From: Bradyrhizobium viridifuturi
GTDB lineage: Bacteria; Pseudomonadota; Alphaproteobacteria; Rhizobiales; Xanthobacteraceae
Reading direction: 5' to 3'
NCBI RefSeq assembly: GCF_001238275.1
Contig: NZ_LGTB01000049.1
Coordinates: 1 to 63,643, forward strand
Length of the DNA stretch: 63,643 nt
This document shows positions 8,236 through 17,657 of the stretch, in pieces (position 1 is the stretch's first letter; the number at the start of each line of letters is the position of its first letter). The notes below the pieces were generated by a model that saw only the letters and a list, made by a program, of their open reading frames with translations, had not been told where the DNA came from and searched no databases. Both the position numbers and the translations under genes were made by a program.

Positions 8236-9573
8236 TTACGGTTCCCGATTGGCGCCGACGCCGAGTGAACCGATCGCGTCGGAAGCGGCATCGATATCGG
8301 CCGCCGTGATCGGCTGGTCGACGATGAACAGATAGCATCCCGCCGAGACGACGCCGATCAGGGCGCCGACGACGAGCGCCGGCACGAACGAACCGGTCTT
8401 CTGCACGATCAGGCCGGTCACGGTCGGCGCCAGCGCGCCGCCGAGATAGCCGCCGAAGTTCTGCACCGAACCGATCGAGGCGGTGCAATTGGTCGGCACC
8501 GCGACCGAGCTCAACGCCCAGGCGCAGGTGCTGGTGACATAGACCAGGAACAGCGAGATCGAGATGAAGGCGATCGCCAGCGTGTTGCTCTCGACATAGG
8601 CCGCGGCCACCGTGCAGGCCGCCGTTCCGAGCAGCGAGATCGCGGCCGGGTAGCGCCGGCTCCTGAGCGGCTCGACGCCGCGGCGCACCAGGATGTCGGC
8701 GATGTATCCGCCAATGACGCCGCCGACGACACCGCAGGCGAACGGGACCGCCGCCGCCCATCCGGTGTATTTTACGCTCATATGGCGTTCGATCTCGAGA
8801 TAACCCGGCAGCCAGGCGGTGTAGATCCAGGTCAGGTAGATGCAGCCGAAATAGCCGAAGATCATGCCCCAGGTGGTGCGGAAGCGGAACAGCTGCGACC
8901 AGTCGCGGAACGTGACCTTGGTGCGCTGGCCGGGAGGATCGCCCTGCGTCCGGTAGGCGTTCTCGTGAGCGGTGAGCGCGACCTGCTCGGGATTGCGATA
9001 GAGCGCATACCAGCAGGCGGCGACGACGAGGCCGGCGACGCCCATGATCACGAACATCGTGCGCCAGCCGAATGTCAGCATGAGGTAGGTCAGCAGCGGC
9101 ACGGCGATGGCCGTGCCGAGCGATGACGCGCAATTGAAGACGCCGGTCGCAAGGCCGCGGTCGCGCTGATTGAACCAGTCCCGGACCACGCGCGCGCCGG
9201 TCGGGAACTGAGGGGCCTCGCCGATTCCGAGCAGGACGCGGGCCCCGAAGAACTGACCGAAACTCTGCACCAGGCCACCGATGAGTTGCGCGAGCGACCA
9301 CAGGCTGAGGCCCATGGCGAGAAGCAGGCGCGGACCCAGCCTGTCGACCATCGCCCCGGTGGGGAGCTGTGAGAACGCGTAGGCCCAGAGGAACGCCGAA
9401 AGCAGATAGCCCATGTCGGCAATCGACAATCCGAGTTCCTCGCGGATCAGGGGATTGGCAACTGCGAGGGTCGCGCGATCGATGTAATTGACGACCCCTG
9501 CAACGACCAGCAGAGCCAGCGCGACGCGCTGAATTGATTTCAGACGTGGCGTCGCAAGCTCGATTCCCGACAT
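8236..9573 (-). CDS. MFS transporter, anion:cation symporter (ACS) type
   Basis: The 445-residue protein has 12 predicted membrane segments and ACS-family signatures: an N-terminal NYIDRATLAVANPLI, then MGYLLSAFLWAYAFSQLPTGAMVDRLGPR, and GIGEAPQFPTGARVV in the fourth segment. Relatives take up sugar acids such as galactonate, glucarate or hexuronates, or aromatic acids, with protons. The frame is open further upstream, but ATG at 9571-9573 is chosen because it has a GAGGAAA site 8 bases before it and begins at the first conserved region. It is divergent from the malic enzyme gene. Specificity cannot be fixed from sequence. Confidence 0.9.
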   Translation of the reverse strand: MSGIELATPRLKSIQRVALALLVVAGVVNYIDRATLAVANPLIREELGLSIADMGYLLSAFLWAYAFSQLPTGAMVDRLGPRLLLAMGLSLWSLAQLIGGLVQSFGQFFGARVLLGIGEAPQFPTGARVVRDWFNQRDRGLATGVFNCASSLGTAIAVPLLTYLMLTFGWRTMFVIMGVAGLVVAACWYALYRNPEQVALTAHENAYRTQGDPPGQRTKVTFRDWSQLFRFRTTWGMIFGYFGCIYLTWIYTAWLPGYLEIERHMSVKYTGWAAAVPFACGVVGGVIGGYIADILVRRGVEPLRSRRYPAAISLLGTAACTVAAAYVESNTLAIAFISISLFLVYVTSTCAWALSSVAVPTNCTASIGSVQNFGGYLGGALAPTVTGLIVQKTGSFVPALVVGALIGVVSAGCYLFIVDQPITAADIDAASDAIGSLGVGANREP

Positions 9574-9955
9574 GATTCGTTTTTCCTCACCTTTGATTTT
9601 GCCGGACAGTATCGGCGTGTGTCGTGTCGAACCAGAACGGAAGTTGCGCGGCCTGCGTTGCGAATTTGACATGGACAAAATGTTGTCTCGCGCTCCCGAT
9701 TGCTCTCCGGCATGACGAGTGATCACGCGCTCGCGATGATGTGATCGGGCACCGTGCAACGATTCAAAGCCGCGGTGCGGCCGACCCACCCAATCCGGGC
9801 ATCGGCGCCGGCTTCATCGCACTGTCATCAACGGCTGCGAGGCAATTGATCCGGCCGCATGGCCGGACAAGAACTTGGCGGACAAGAACTCGGGTTCCGG
9901 TCATGCGCATCGAAGTGCTACAGTCCTGACCGGCATCCTACCGAAAGGCCTTCTC
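9574..9955. promoter_or_regulatory. Divergent promoter region between MFS and malic enzyme genes, with a 15-bp tandem duplication
   Basis: No gene is seen in these 382 bases. A small inverted repeat (GACAA, four bases, TTGTC) lies at 9674-9687, about 100 bases from the MFS start. At 9864-9893 a 15-base unit CGGACAAGAACTTGG is repeated head-to-tail with one mismatch, 63 bases before the malic enzyme start. Confidence 0.45.
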
Positions 9956-11652
9956 ATGTCCCAGTCCACTGCAGATTTCGCCACCACCGCGCTCAGCGGC
10001 TACGAACTGTTGGCCGATCCGCAGTTGAACAAGGGCACGGCGTTCTCCGAGGCCGAGCGCGAGGCGTTCGACCTGCACGGCCTGCTGCCGCCCAATATCC
10101 TGACGCTGGACGAGCAGGTCTCGCGCCGCCTCGAGGCGTTGCGCGGCTACGAGACCGACATCGAGCGCTATGCCTTCCTGCGCGAATTGCAGGACACCAA
10201 CGAGACACTGTTCTACGCGCTCCTGGTCAGCAATCTGGAAGAGCTGCTGCCGATCGTCTACACGCCGACCGTCGGCGAGGGCTGCCAGAAATTCAGTCGG
10301 CTGTTTCGCAAGCGCGGGGGCTGTTCCTCAGCATTCCGCACCAGCACCGGATCGACCGCATCTTTGCCCATCCGCGCTTCGATCACGTCGAAGCGATCGT
10401 GGTGACCGACGGCGAGCGCATCCTCGGCCTCGGCGACCAGGGCGCCGGCGGCATGGGCATTCCGATCGGCAAGCTCGCGCTCTATACCGGTTGCGGTGGC
10501 CTGCATCCGGCGACCACGCTGCCGATCATGCTCGATGTCGGCACCGACAATCCCGACTGCCTGGCCGATCCGCTCTATATCGGCTGGCGCAACGAGCGCG
10601 TCCGCGGCCAGGCCTACGACGACTTCATCGAGGCGTTCGTCTCGGCGGTGGTGAAGCGCTGGCCGCGCGTGCTGCTGCAGTGGGAGGACTTTGCCAAGAA
10701 CAACGCGACGCGGATGCTCGAGCGCTATCGCGACCGGCTCCTGACCTTCAACGACGACATCCAGGGCACCGCGGCGGTGGCGACCGGCGCCTTACTTTCT
10801 GCGATCAACGTCACCGGCGTGCCGCTCACCGAGCAGCGCGTCGCCGTTCTCGGCGCCGGCTCCGCCGGCTGCGGCATCGCCAGCCTGATCCGCGCCGCGA
10901 TGGTCGATGCCGGCCTGTCCGAGAGCGAGGCGGCGAAGCGCTTCTTCATGGTCGACCGCGACGGGCTGCTGCTCGAAGGCATGAGCGGGCTCGCCCCGTT
11001 CCAGCTTCCGTTCGTGCAGAGCAAGCAGGCGATCGCAGGCTGGCAGCTAAGCCATCCCGACAAGATCGCGCTGCTCGACGTGGTGCGCAACGCCAGGCCG
11101 ACCGTGCTGATCGGCGTCTCCGGCCAGGCCGGCGCGTTCTCCGAACCGATCGTCCGCGCGATGGCCGAGTGCAACAAGCGGCCGGTGATCTTCCCGCTGT
11201 CGAATCCGACCTCGCGCGAGGAGGCGGCGCCGGCCGACATCGAGGCCTGGACCGAGGGGCGGGCGTTGATCGGCGTCGGCAGCCCGTTCCCGCCGATCAC
11301 CCGCGACGGCGCGCGCTTCAAGGTCGACCAGACCAACAATTCCTACATCTTCCCGGGCGTCGGCGTCGGCGCGCTCGCGGTCGGCGCCAGCCGGGTCAGC
11401 GACGGCATGTTCATGGCCGCCGCCAAGGCGCTCGCCAGCGTCTCGCCCGCCCGCAACAACCCGAAGCACAATCTGCTGCCGCCGGTCAGCGCGCTGCGCG
11501 AAGTCGCGCTGACGGTGGCGCTGGCGGTGGCGCTCCAGGCGCACAAGGAAGGACTCGCCAAGGATATTCCGATCGATCAGGTCGAGGCCCGCATCCACGC
11601 CAAGGTCTGGACGCCGCGCTACGTTCCGTATCGGCGCAGCGATCGGCCCTAG
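9956..11652 (+). pseudogene. maeA: NAD-dependent malic enzyme (SfcA/MaeA type), frameshifted
   Basis: The enzyme decarboxylates malate to pyruvate with NAD+. Corrected length is 565 residues, normal for this single-domain type, which lacks the C-terminal phosphotransacetylase domain of MaeB. The first frame, from ATG 9956, gives LEELLPIVYTPTVGEGCQKFSRLFRK. The second resumes LFLSIPHQHRI and contains GLGDQGAGGMGIPIGK, the QWEDFAKNNA metal region, FNDDIQGTAAVA and the NAD motif GAGSAGCGIA. One missing C at about 10312 (AAGCGCG to AAGCCGCG) restores the family sequence R-K-P-R-G-L-F-L. Its stop codon shares CTAG with the stop of the convergent MFS gene. A sequencing error is likely. Confidence 0.87.
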
Positions 11653-12877
11653 GGCAGGACACTTGCGTCCTGCCAGTCTCGCGCGCCTCGTACTGACGTG
11701 ATCCGGCCGACGACGATGGCGCCGAGCCCGAAGCAGACACAGAGCGCGCAGACCGACGTCCATCCGCCGTGCGTCCAGGCAACTCCGGCAAGCGCGGAGC
11801 CTGCGGCTCCGCCGAGGAAGAACAATCCGGTATAGAGCCCGTTCAGGCGGCCGCGAATGTCCGGACGCAGGCAATTGACGGCATGCGTCCCAACGTCTGA
11901 TCGCCGATCACGCCGAGATCGATGATGACCGCAGCCAGAACCAGCAGCAACGCGGCGCCGCGGTCCGTCGCCGGATCGAAGCCAAGTCGACCGGCACCGA
12001 AGATGAAGGCGAGACCGGATCCGGCGACCACGCAGATATGGGCAAGGCGTGTCGCCGTCTCGTCGAGACGCCGATCGGCGGCCCATCCGGCGACCGGCGC
12101 CACGATCGCTCCGCCGATGCCGGCGAGGGCAAACGCGCCGATCCCGATCTGTCCAAGCTCGAACGGAGGCGCTGCGAGCAGCAGCGGCACGCCGGTCCAG
12201 AAGGCGCCGAAAGCCCCCATGCACAACGCCTGGCACGCCGCGCGCTGCTGCAGCACCGGCTCGCTGCGCAGCACTATCCAGAGCGACGAGATCAGTTCGC
12301 GGAAGCTCAAGCGGCTGGCTTGCGAACGCGCAGGCACGATCAATGCGCAGGCGAGGCAGACCACCGCCAGCACAACAGCGTCGGCGAGGTAAGCTCCACG
12401 CCAGCCGAACAGGCTGGCCGTCAGGCTAGCGCTCGGTCGCGACAGCAGCACGCCGATCATCAACCCGCTCATGACCCTGCCGATCACGCGGCCGCGCGCT
12501 GCCGGCTCCGCGAGACCGGCTGCGAGCGGCACGACCATTTGCGTGGCGCTGGTCGTCAGCCCTACGACGAATGCGCTGAGCAGGAAGAGCGTCGCCGACG
12601 GCGAGCAGGCCGCGGCCGCCAGCGCAATGGTCCCGGCCAGCAGCGTCGCCAGCATGACAGAGCGCATCCGGAAGATATCGATCAACGGGACAAGCAGCAC
12701 GAGCCCGGCGGTATAGCCCAGCATCGGCATCATGGCGATCAGGCCGGCTGCGCTTTCCGTCAGTCCGAACGAGGCGGCGATCGGAGCTGACAGAGACTGC
12801 GCGGCGAACAACGGCAAGACGATCACCGCGATCGCCGCGCTCAGTGCGGCGGTGAGAGCACTCTGCATCGTCGTCAA
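11649..12877 (-). pseudogene. MFS transporter (drug/metabolite efflux-like), frameshifted near the 3' end
   Basis: Corrected length is about 409 residues with 12 membrane segments. The first 330 residues are in one frame (motif IGRVMSGLMIGVLLSRPSAS). The last ~75 continue in another (AVNCLRPDIRGRLNGLYTGL, then FFLGGAAGSALAGVAW). One base missing at about 11887 (GGACGCATG to GGACGGCATG on the coding strand) joins D-Q-T-L-G-R-H-A-V-N, the usual sequence of this family. It starts 22 bases after the cupin gene and so forms a two-gene operon facing the MocR-type regulator. Substrate unknown. The convergent malic enzyme gene overlaps it by four bases. Confidence 0.82.
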
Positions 12878-12899
12878 GAGATCCCGAGGCGTTGGATGG

Positions 12900-13358
12900 T
12901 TATAGCGGCTTCATCAGATCCGCGGCGGTTGCGTCACGCGGCGCGATATAGATCGCGAGCAGGGTCGCCGGCTCGGTCGAACTCGGGTTGCGCGAAACAC
13001 GATGAATGGCGCCGGCCGGCTCCCACCAGGCTTCGCCGGCGCTGTAGGTCCGTTCCGGGCCGTCGCCGACCTGCGATGCCACCATGCCCGACACGACATA
13101 GGCCATCACGCCGTTGGCATGGGCGTGCACGGGCGATCCGGTTCCCGGCGGATAGGTCACCTCGACGAGCGTGATGTCGCGCGCCGGATCGCCCGGCAGA
13201 CGCTGCCTGATCACATCGCGCCGGGAGGACTGTTTCGTTCCCGATGCAGTCTGTTGCGGCTGCGCATTGGCGTCTGATCCTCTCGCAGCGGCGAGGGCCG
13301 CGAGCAGCGCTGCGATCGAGGCGCGATTGAAGTCGCGTCGAAGCATGGTGGATGTCAT
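12900..13358 (-). CDS. Cupin-domain protein with Tat-like signal
   Basis: The 152-residue product opens with RRDFNRASIAALLAALAAARG, a twin-arginine signal, so it is probably exported folded. The body is one cupin barrel: motif 1 PPGTGSPVHAHANGVMAYVVSG carries His metal ligands, and motif 2 GEAWWEPAGAIHRVSRN carries the last His. It may bind a metal and a small ligand; enzymatic function is not evident. It is the first gene of the operon with the downstream MFS transporter and is divergent from the MocR-type regulator at 13448, which probably controls it. Start at 13358 is used, although an ATG four codons later (MLRRDF) is also possible. Confidence 0.85.
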   Translation of the reverse strand: MTSTMLRRDFNRASIAALLAALAAARGSDANAQPQQTASGTKQSSRRDVIRQRLPGDPARDITLVEVTYPPGTGSPVHAHANGVMAYVVSGMVASQVGDGPERTYSAGEAWWEPAGAIHRVSRNPSSTEPATLLAIYIAPRDATAADLMKPL

Positions 13359-13447
13359 GTCGTGGGCTCCTGTGTTGATCCAGGGCCACCATCTAGCGGG
13401 CGAATGGTCTATTCATAAGGGCCAAGAGTCTCCATATTGGCTAGGCC
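13359..13447. promoter_or_regulatory. Divergent promoter/operator region of the cupin operon and MocR-type regulator
   Basis: Between the divergent starts lie AT-richer bases (13405-13440) with repeated GGCCA/GGCTAGGCCA and ATGGTC elements. MocR-type regulators bind direct plus inverted repeats in such regions, so this is the likely operator. Exact sites are inferred. Confidence 0.45.
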
Positions 13448-14896
13448 ATGATGAAGCGTCCGAACAGACTGACGGCCGATCTGGTTCGAAGCGGCGGCAT
13501 GCCGCTTTCGCGCCAGCTCTATGAGCGCTTCCGGCGCGCGATCGCGTCCGGGCAGCTGCGGCCGGGCGACCGGCTGCCTTCGATCCGCGTTCTTGCCGCG
13601 GAGCTCGCGATGGCGCGCGGCACCGTCGACGCCGCCTATGCCATGCTGGCCGGGGAGGGCTACGTCGTCACGCGCAGCCAGGCGGGGACGATCGTGTCGC
13701 CGGAGTTGCGCGACGCCGCAGCGCTCGATGACGATGCGATGCGTCCGGTGCGGTCCAGCAGCCGGCCGAGCGGGCGCGCCGAACCCCTGCTGCTGCAGAT
13801 GGGACTGCCCGCCATCGATCTCTTCCCGCGCAAGCTCTGGACCCATGTGATCGCGCAGGAGGCGCGGCGGAGCTCCGCTTCCGACATGATGTATCCGGAT
13901 CCGGCCGGCTTCGAACCGTTGCGGCAGGCGATCGCGGCTTATCTGGCATCCTCACGCGGAATCGCCTGCGACTGGCGCCAGGTGCTGGTGACCAACGGCT
14001 TTCAGGGCGGCCTCGATCTGGCGCTGCGGATCCTGCTGCGGCGCGGCGATCGCGCGTGGATCGAAGACCCCTGCTTTCCGCCGGTGCGCGCCGCACTCGA
14101 ATTGGCCCACGCCAGACTGGTCGCTGTGCCCATCGACTCTGACGGAATGCAGGTCGGCGAAGGCATCAGGCAGGCGCGGCGGGCACGGCTCGCAGTTGTC
14201 ACGCCGTCGCATCAAAGTCCGCTGGGCGTCTCGCTTTCGCTGCCGCGCCGTATGGAGCTGCTTCGGTGGGCGAACCAGGCGAATGCCTATGTCATCGAGG
14301 ACGACTATGACAGCGAGTTCCGCTTCGTCGGCCGGCCGCTGCCGGCATTGAAGAGTCTCGATCGCGGCCAGCGGGTGATCTATTCGGGGACGTTCAGCAA
14401 GACGCTCTTTCCGGGCTTGCGGCTCGGCTATCTGGTGCTGCCGGATTGCCTGCTCGACAACTTCATCGCGGTCACGGCCGGCCATGGCAGCGGCCTCAAT
14501 CCCTTCGCTCAGCGGGTCGTTGCAGGCTTCATGGCGGAAGGCCACTTCGCGCGCCATCTGAAGCGGATGCGGAAGCTCTATGCTGCTCGCCGTGCCGCCC
14601 TCGCTGCCGCGCTGACCGCCGAATTCGGCGAGCGCATCGGGATCGAGCTGCAGCCAGGCGGCATGCACCTGCTGCTTCGGTTCATGAGCCGCGCGCAGGA
14701 TACAAAGGTTGCGCAGCTTGCCCGGGCTGATGGATTTGGCGCCGAGCCGCTGTCGAGCCGCTGCGTTCGGAATGACTGCGGGCAGGGCTTGCTGGTTGGC
14801 TTCACCAATGCTGCTGAGGCCGATGCGCCGGCGATCGCGCGGCGGCTGAGGCGCGCAATTGAGCCCGTGACCGAGCGGCGAACGCGAGCCGACTAA
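13448..14896 (+). CDS. MocR/PdxR-family regulator (GntR winged helix fused to aminotransferase class I)
   Basis: This 482-residue protein joins a GntR-type winged helix (about residues 18-85, LYERFRRAIASGQLRPGDRL, PSIRVLAAELAMARGTVDAAYAML) to a fold-type I aminotransferase domain (about 115-470). PLP-site features are present: EDDYDSEFR at 284-292 and the Schiff-base Lys318 in YSGTFSKTLFPGLRLGY. Such proteins use PLP as an effector or cofactor for transcription control and usually regulate divergent genes, here the cupin and MFS pair. PdxR itself controls pyridoxal synthesis genes, which are not adjacent, so I do not assign that name. ATG codons at 13448 and 13451 are equally possible. Confidence 0.92.
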   Translation: MMKRPNRLTADLVRSGGMPLSRQLYERFRRAIASGQLRPGDRLPSIRVLAAELAMARGTVDAAYAMLAGEGYVVTRSQAGTIVSPELRDAAALDDDAMRPVRSSSRPSGRAEPLLLQMGLPAIDLFPRKLWTHVIAQEARRSSASDMMYPDPAGFEPLRQAIAAYLASSRGIACDWRQVLVTNGFQGGLDLALRILLRRGDRAWIEDPCFPPVRAALELAHARLVAVPIDSDGMQVGEGIRQARRARLAVVTPSHQSPLGVSLSLPRRMELLRWANQANAYVIEDDYDSEFRFVGRPLPALKSLDRGQRVIYSGTFSKTLFPGLRLGYLVLPDCLLDNFIAVTAGHGSGLNPFAQRVVAGFMAEGHFARHLKRMRKLYAARRAALAAALTAEFGERIGIELQPGGMHLLLRFMSRAQDTKVAQLARADGFGAEPLSSRCVRNDCGQGLLVGFTNAAEADAPAIARRLRRAIEPVTERRTRAD

Positions 14897-15014
14897 AGTA
14901 CTAGGCTCCACGTTTCATTCCGCTGGAACCTTCGGCGCAGCGATCTCGTTCGTACTCAAACGACCCGATCGGTCAGACATCCACCCCGGGGGCTTGTCCG
15001 AGGGAGACGCTCCC

Positions 15015-16373
15015 ATGACGACATTCGGCCCTGCGCTTGGCCCAACCTCCGGGCTCGACGCCAACCAACTCACGCCAGCCGAGCATCAGCTCCAGCTGCG
15101 CCGCGCGGTGATCGCCTCCACGGTCGGAACCGCGATCGAATGGTATGACTTCTTCCTCTACAGCACCGTCACCGGGCTAGTGTTCGCGAAGCTGTTCTTT
15201 CCGCATTCCGACCCCTGGGTCGGTACGCTGGAAGCTTTCGCGATCTACGCGGTCGGCTTCATCGCCCGGCCGATCGGGGCTGCGATCTTCGGCCACTATG
15301 GCGACCGCATCGGCCGCAAGTCGACGCTGATCGCGACGCTGCTGCTGATGGGCCTCGCGACCGCGGCGGTGGCATTGGTGCCGACCTATTCCAGCATCGG
15401 CATCTGGGGTGCGGTGATCCTCACCGTGCTGCGTTTCGTTCAGGGTGTCGGCGTCGGCGGCGAATGGGGCGGCTCGGTGCTGATGTCGATGGAATGGGCG
15501 CGCAACGATCGCTCGCGCGGACTGATCGCGTCATGGCCGCAATTCGGCGTGCCTTGCGGATTGTTCCTCGCCAATCTTGCCGTGCTCGCCTTCAGCCAGA
15601 TGTCAGGCGACCAGTTCCTGGCATGGGGCTGGCGCGTTCCGTTCGCGCTCAGCATCATCCTAGTCGGTGTCGGCCTCTACATCCGGCTCGGCATTCTGGA
15701 AACGCCAGTGTTCAGCAAGCTGTTGGCCGAACGTCAGCTCGACCGCACGCCGATGCTGACGGTGATCCGCGACCATCCGAAGGAGATCCTGCTGTCCGCC
15801 TTCGCGCGCATGGCCGAGCAGGCGCCATTCTACATCTTCACCGCCTTCGTGTTCTCCTACGGCATCGGCACGCTGAAGATGTCGCGCGACATGTTGCTGA
15901 CGGCGGTACTCGCCGCGTCGGTGGTCTCGTTCGTCTCGATCCCGGTGTTCGGGCATCTCTCCGACCAGATCGGCCGCAAGAACATGTACATGATCGGCGC
16001 GGCTGCGACCGGTGTGTTCGGTTTCATCTACTTCGCGATGCTCAACACCGGATCGGTGGCGGTCATCTTCCTCGCGATCATTCTCTCGCTGGTTCCGCAT
16101 GACATGATGTACGGGCCGCAGGCCGCGCTGATCGCAGAGAGCTTCACCGGACGCCTGCGCTACAGCGGCGCCTCGCTGGGCTACCAGCTCGCATCTGTCA
16201 TCGCCGGTGGACCGGCGCCGCTGGTCGCGGCCTGGCTGTTCGGCACCTATCATTCGTCGATTGCGATCGCGGTCTACATCGCGATCTGCGCCGTCATCAC
16301 GCTGGTCGCAACCGCGCTGATGACCGACTACACCGGCAAGGACATCAACGCAGCGGCCGCGCATCAGCGGTGA
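15015..16373 (+). CDS. MFS transporter, metabolite:H+ symporter (MHS) family
   Basis: The 452-residue protein has the MHS signatures of ProP, ShiA and KgtP: STVGTAIEWYDFFLYSTV in the first segment, ARPIGAAIFGHYGDRIGRKS, then GGEWGGSVLMSMEWA. Twelve membrane segments are expected. Likely substrates are small organic acids or osmolytes taken up with protons. ATG 15015 is chosen over the in-frame TTG 14994 because GAGGGAG lies 8 bases before it. It stands alone between the MocR-type regulator and the SPW-repeat gene, 24 bases upstream of the latter, so these two may be co-transcribed. Confidence 0.92.
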   Translation: MTTFGPALGPTSGLDANQLTPAEHQLQLRRAVIASTVGTAIEWYDFFLYSTVTGLVFAKLFFPHSDPWVGTLEAFAIYAVGFIARPIGAAIFGHYGDRIGRKSTLIATLLLMGLATAAVALVPTYSSIGIWGAVILTVLRFVQGVGVGGEWGGSVLMSMEWARNDRSRGLIASWPQFGVPCGLFLANLAVLAFSQMSGDQFLAWGWRVPFALSIILVGVGLYIRLGILETPVFSKLLAERQLDRTPMLTVIRDHPKEILLSAFARMAEQAPFYIFTAFVFSYGIGTLKMSRDMLLTAVLAASVVSFVSIPVFGHLSDQIGRKNMYMIGAAATGVFGFIYFAMLNTGSVAVIFLAIILSLVPHDMMYGPQAALIAESFTGRLRYSGASLGYQLASVIAGGPAPLVAAWLFGTYHSSIAIAVYIAICAVITLVATALMTDYTGKDINAAAAHQR

Positions 16374-16397
16374 GTGTGAGACGGCAAGGAGCAGCAG

Positions 16398-16775
16398 ATG
16401 GTGAAATGGCGAAAGGAATCGGCGCTCGATCTCTACAATTTGGCCGCAGCGATCTTCCTGCTCGCTGCGCCGTGGTTGTTCGCGCATGCCAACCCGACCG
16501 CGGCGATCGATCTCAGGATCAGTGGAGCCGCGATCGCGATCATGTCGCTGGCGGCGATCGCAGCGTTCGCGATCTGGGAGGAGTGGATCAATCTGTTCGT
16601 CGGCTGCTGGCTGATCGTCTCGCCTTGGCTGCTCGGCTTCACCCACACCCGCGCGATGCACTTTGCCATCGCTGCGGGTGCGGTGGTCGCGTTCATGGCG
16701 CTGCTCGAACTGTGGCTCGAGTACGAGAAGACCCATCTTGGCGCAGCCGCGCCGCAGGACGCCGCAAAGCACTAG
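16398..16775 (+). CDS. SPW-repeat membrane protein
   Basis: The 125-residue protein holds two copies of the SPW-type repeat (LAAAIFLLAAPWLFAH near residue 20 and FVGCWLIVSPWLLGF near 75), each giving two membrane segments, four in total. The family is widespread in rhizobia and has no defined function; a role in membrane stress is sometimes suggested. It begins 24 bases after the MHS transporter and has an AAGGAG site before its ATG. Confidence 0.88.
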   Translation: MVKWRKESALDLYNLAAAIFLLAAPWLFAHANPTAAIDLRISGAAIAIMSLAAIAAFAIWEEWINLFVGCWLIVSPWLLGFTHTRAMHFAIAAGAVVAFMALLELWLEYEKTHLGAAAPQDAAKH

Positions 16776-16778
16776 AGG

Positions 16779-17051
16779 TTAGCAGCCGCGGCAGATGCCC
16801 CTGATCTTGCGGTCGACGATTGCATCTTCCTGGTCGATGATCTGCTGCGATGATGCTGCCGCGGCCGGAATGTCGGCGGCCCGCGGCTGGCGATGGCCGA
16901 CCGGCGCCAGCCACGGTCTGGTCGCGGTTTCGTTTGATGCGTAGGCATTCGTATCCTGAACCGTCGTCTGCGCGAAGCAAGCGGTCGCCATTGCCGCAGA
17001 CAAGAAAGCGGCCAGGCCAAGTTGTTTGCCGAGTCGTCGAAGATCAATCAT
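16779..17051 (-). CDS. Small secreted protein of unknown function
   Basis: From ATG at 17049-17051 (GGAG site before it) the product is 90 residues with a signal peptide ending near MATACFAQ. The mature part is low in recognisable structure (ASNETATRPWLAPVGHRQPR) and ends DRKIRGICRGC with two Cys. The frame extends upstream to 17198, but those residues are not signal-like. It converges on the SPW-repeat gene with a three-base gap. No family recognised. Confidence 0.6.
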   Translation of the reverse strand: MIDLRRLGKQLGLAAFLSAAMATACFAQTTVQDTNAYASNETATRPWLAPVGHRQPRAADIPAAAASSQQIIDQEDAIVDRKIRGICRGC

Positions 17052-17253
17052 GAGAAGCTCCGTGCCGTCATCGCCGCGTTTGCGCGCGGCCTTGATGAAA
17101 TGGATTGTCCGCGTCGTTCCGGTATTCCCGATCCGCGATCGTGATGAAGTGCTCGCGGTTCGGTGATCGCACGTGATGAAATATTTCTTGGCGAACACGG
17201 TCGTTGGTCACAGGAGCCGAGCTTGGTCGGCTTCATCCACGCGGAGAATTCTT

Positions 17254-17484
17254 ATGACCAAATTGACCTTCGCTGCGCTTGCGCTGGTTGCGGCAGCTGC
17301 ATATTCGGCTCAGGCGTCGGCCGCCAACAACAATGCTGCGGCGCGGCGTGCCCATGCCTCGATGACGACAACGACGACGCCGATCAGCAGCAAGACGACT
17401 GATTGCGTGCGCGCGCCGAAGGTCGGATCGTTCGCAACCGCGCCCTTCACCGAGCCGCCCTGCATGCCCGGCACGATGCGCTGA
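17254..17484 (+). CDS. Small secreted protein of unknown function
   Basis: The 76-residue product starts MTKLTFAALALVAAAAYSAQ with a clear signal peptide (cleavage near QASA) and a GGAGAA site 6 bases before the ATG. The mature part is about 52 residues, Ala/Thr-rich, with a TTTTT run and two Cys near the C-terminus (TTDCVRAPKVG and EPPCMPGTMR), which could pair. A terminator-like hairpin follows. No family recognised. In-frame ATG codons at 17173 and 17176 are rejected because they would bury the signal peptide. Confidence 0.68.
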   Translation: MTKLTFAALALVAAAAYSAQASAANNNAAARRAHASMTTTTTPISSKTTDCVRAPKVGSFATAPFTEPPCMPGTMR

Positions 17485-17502
17485 CCGCGTGCGGCGAAAA
17501 GC

Positions 17503-17525
17503 CCCGGACCTCAAGTCCGGGTCTT
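17503..17525 (+). terminator. Rho-independent terminator of the small secreted protein gene
   Basis: A seven-bp perfect stem (CCCGGAC/GTCCGGG) with a five-base loop, flanked by AAAAG before and TCTTCC after, lies 18 bases beyond the stop codon. Confidence 0.55.
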
Positions 17526-17657
17526 CCCGGCTGATACGATGTTCGCCGGGCAGCGCCCGCGCGTGACCCACGTCACAGGCGCCCTGCGACGATCATGCGA
17601 GGATTGCGGCGTCGGAGCTGGTGCGTGGTGCCCGGCCCGAGTTCAAGGAGACGTCGC

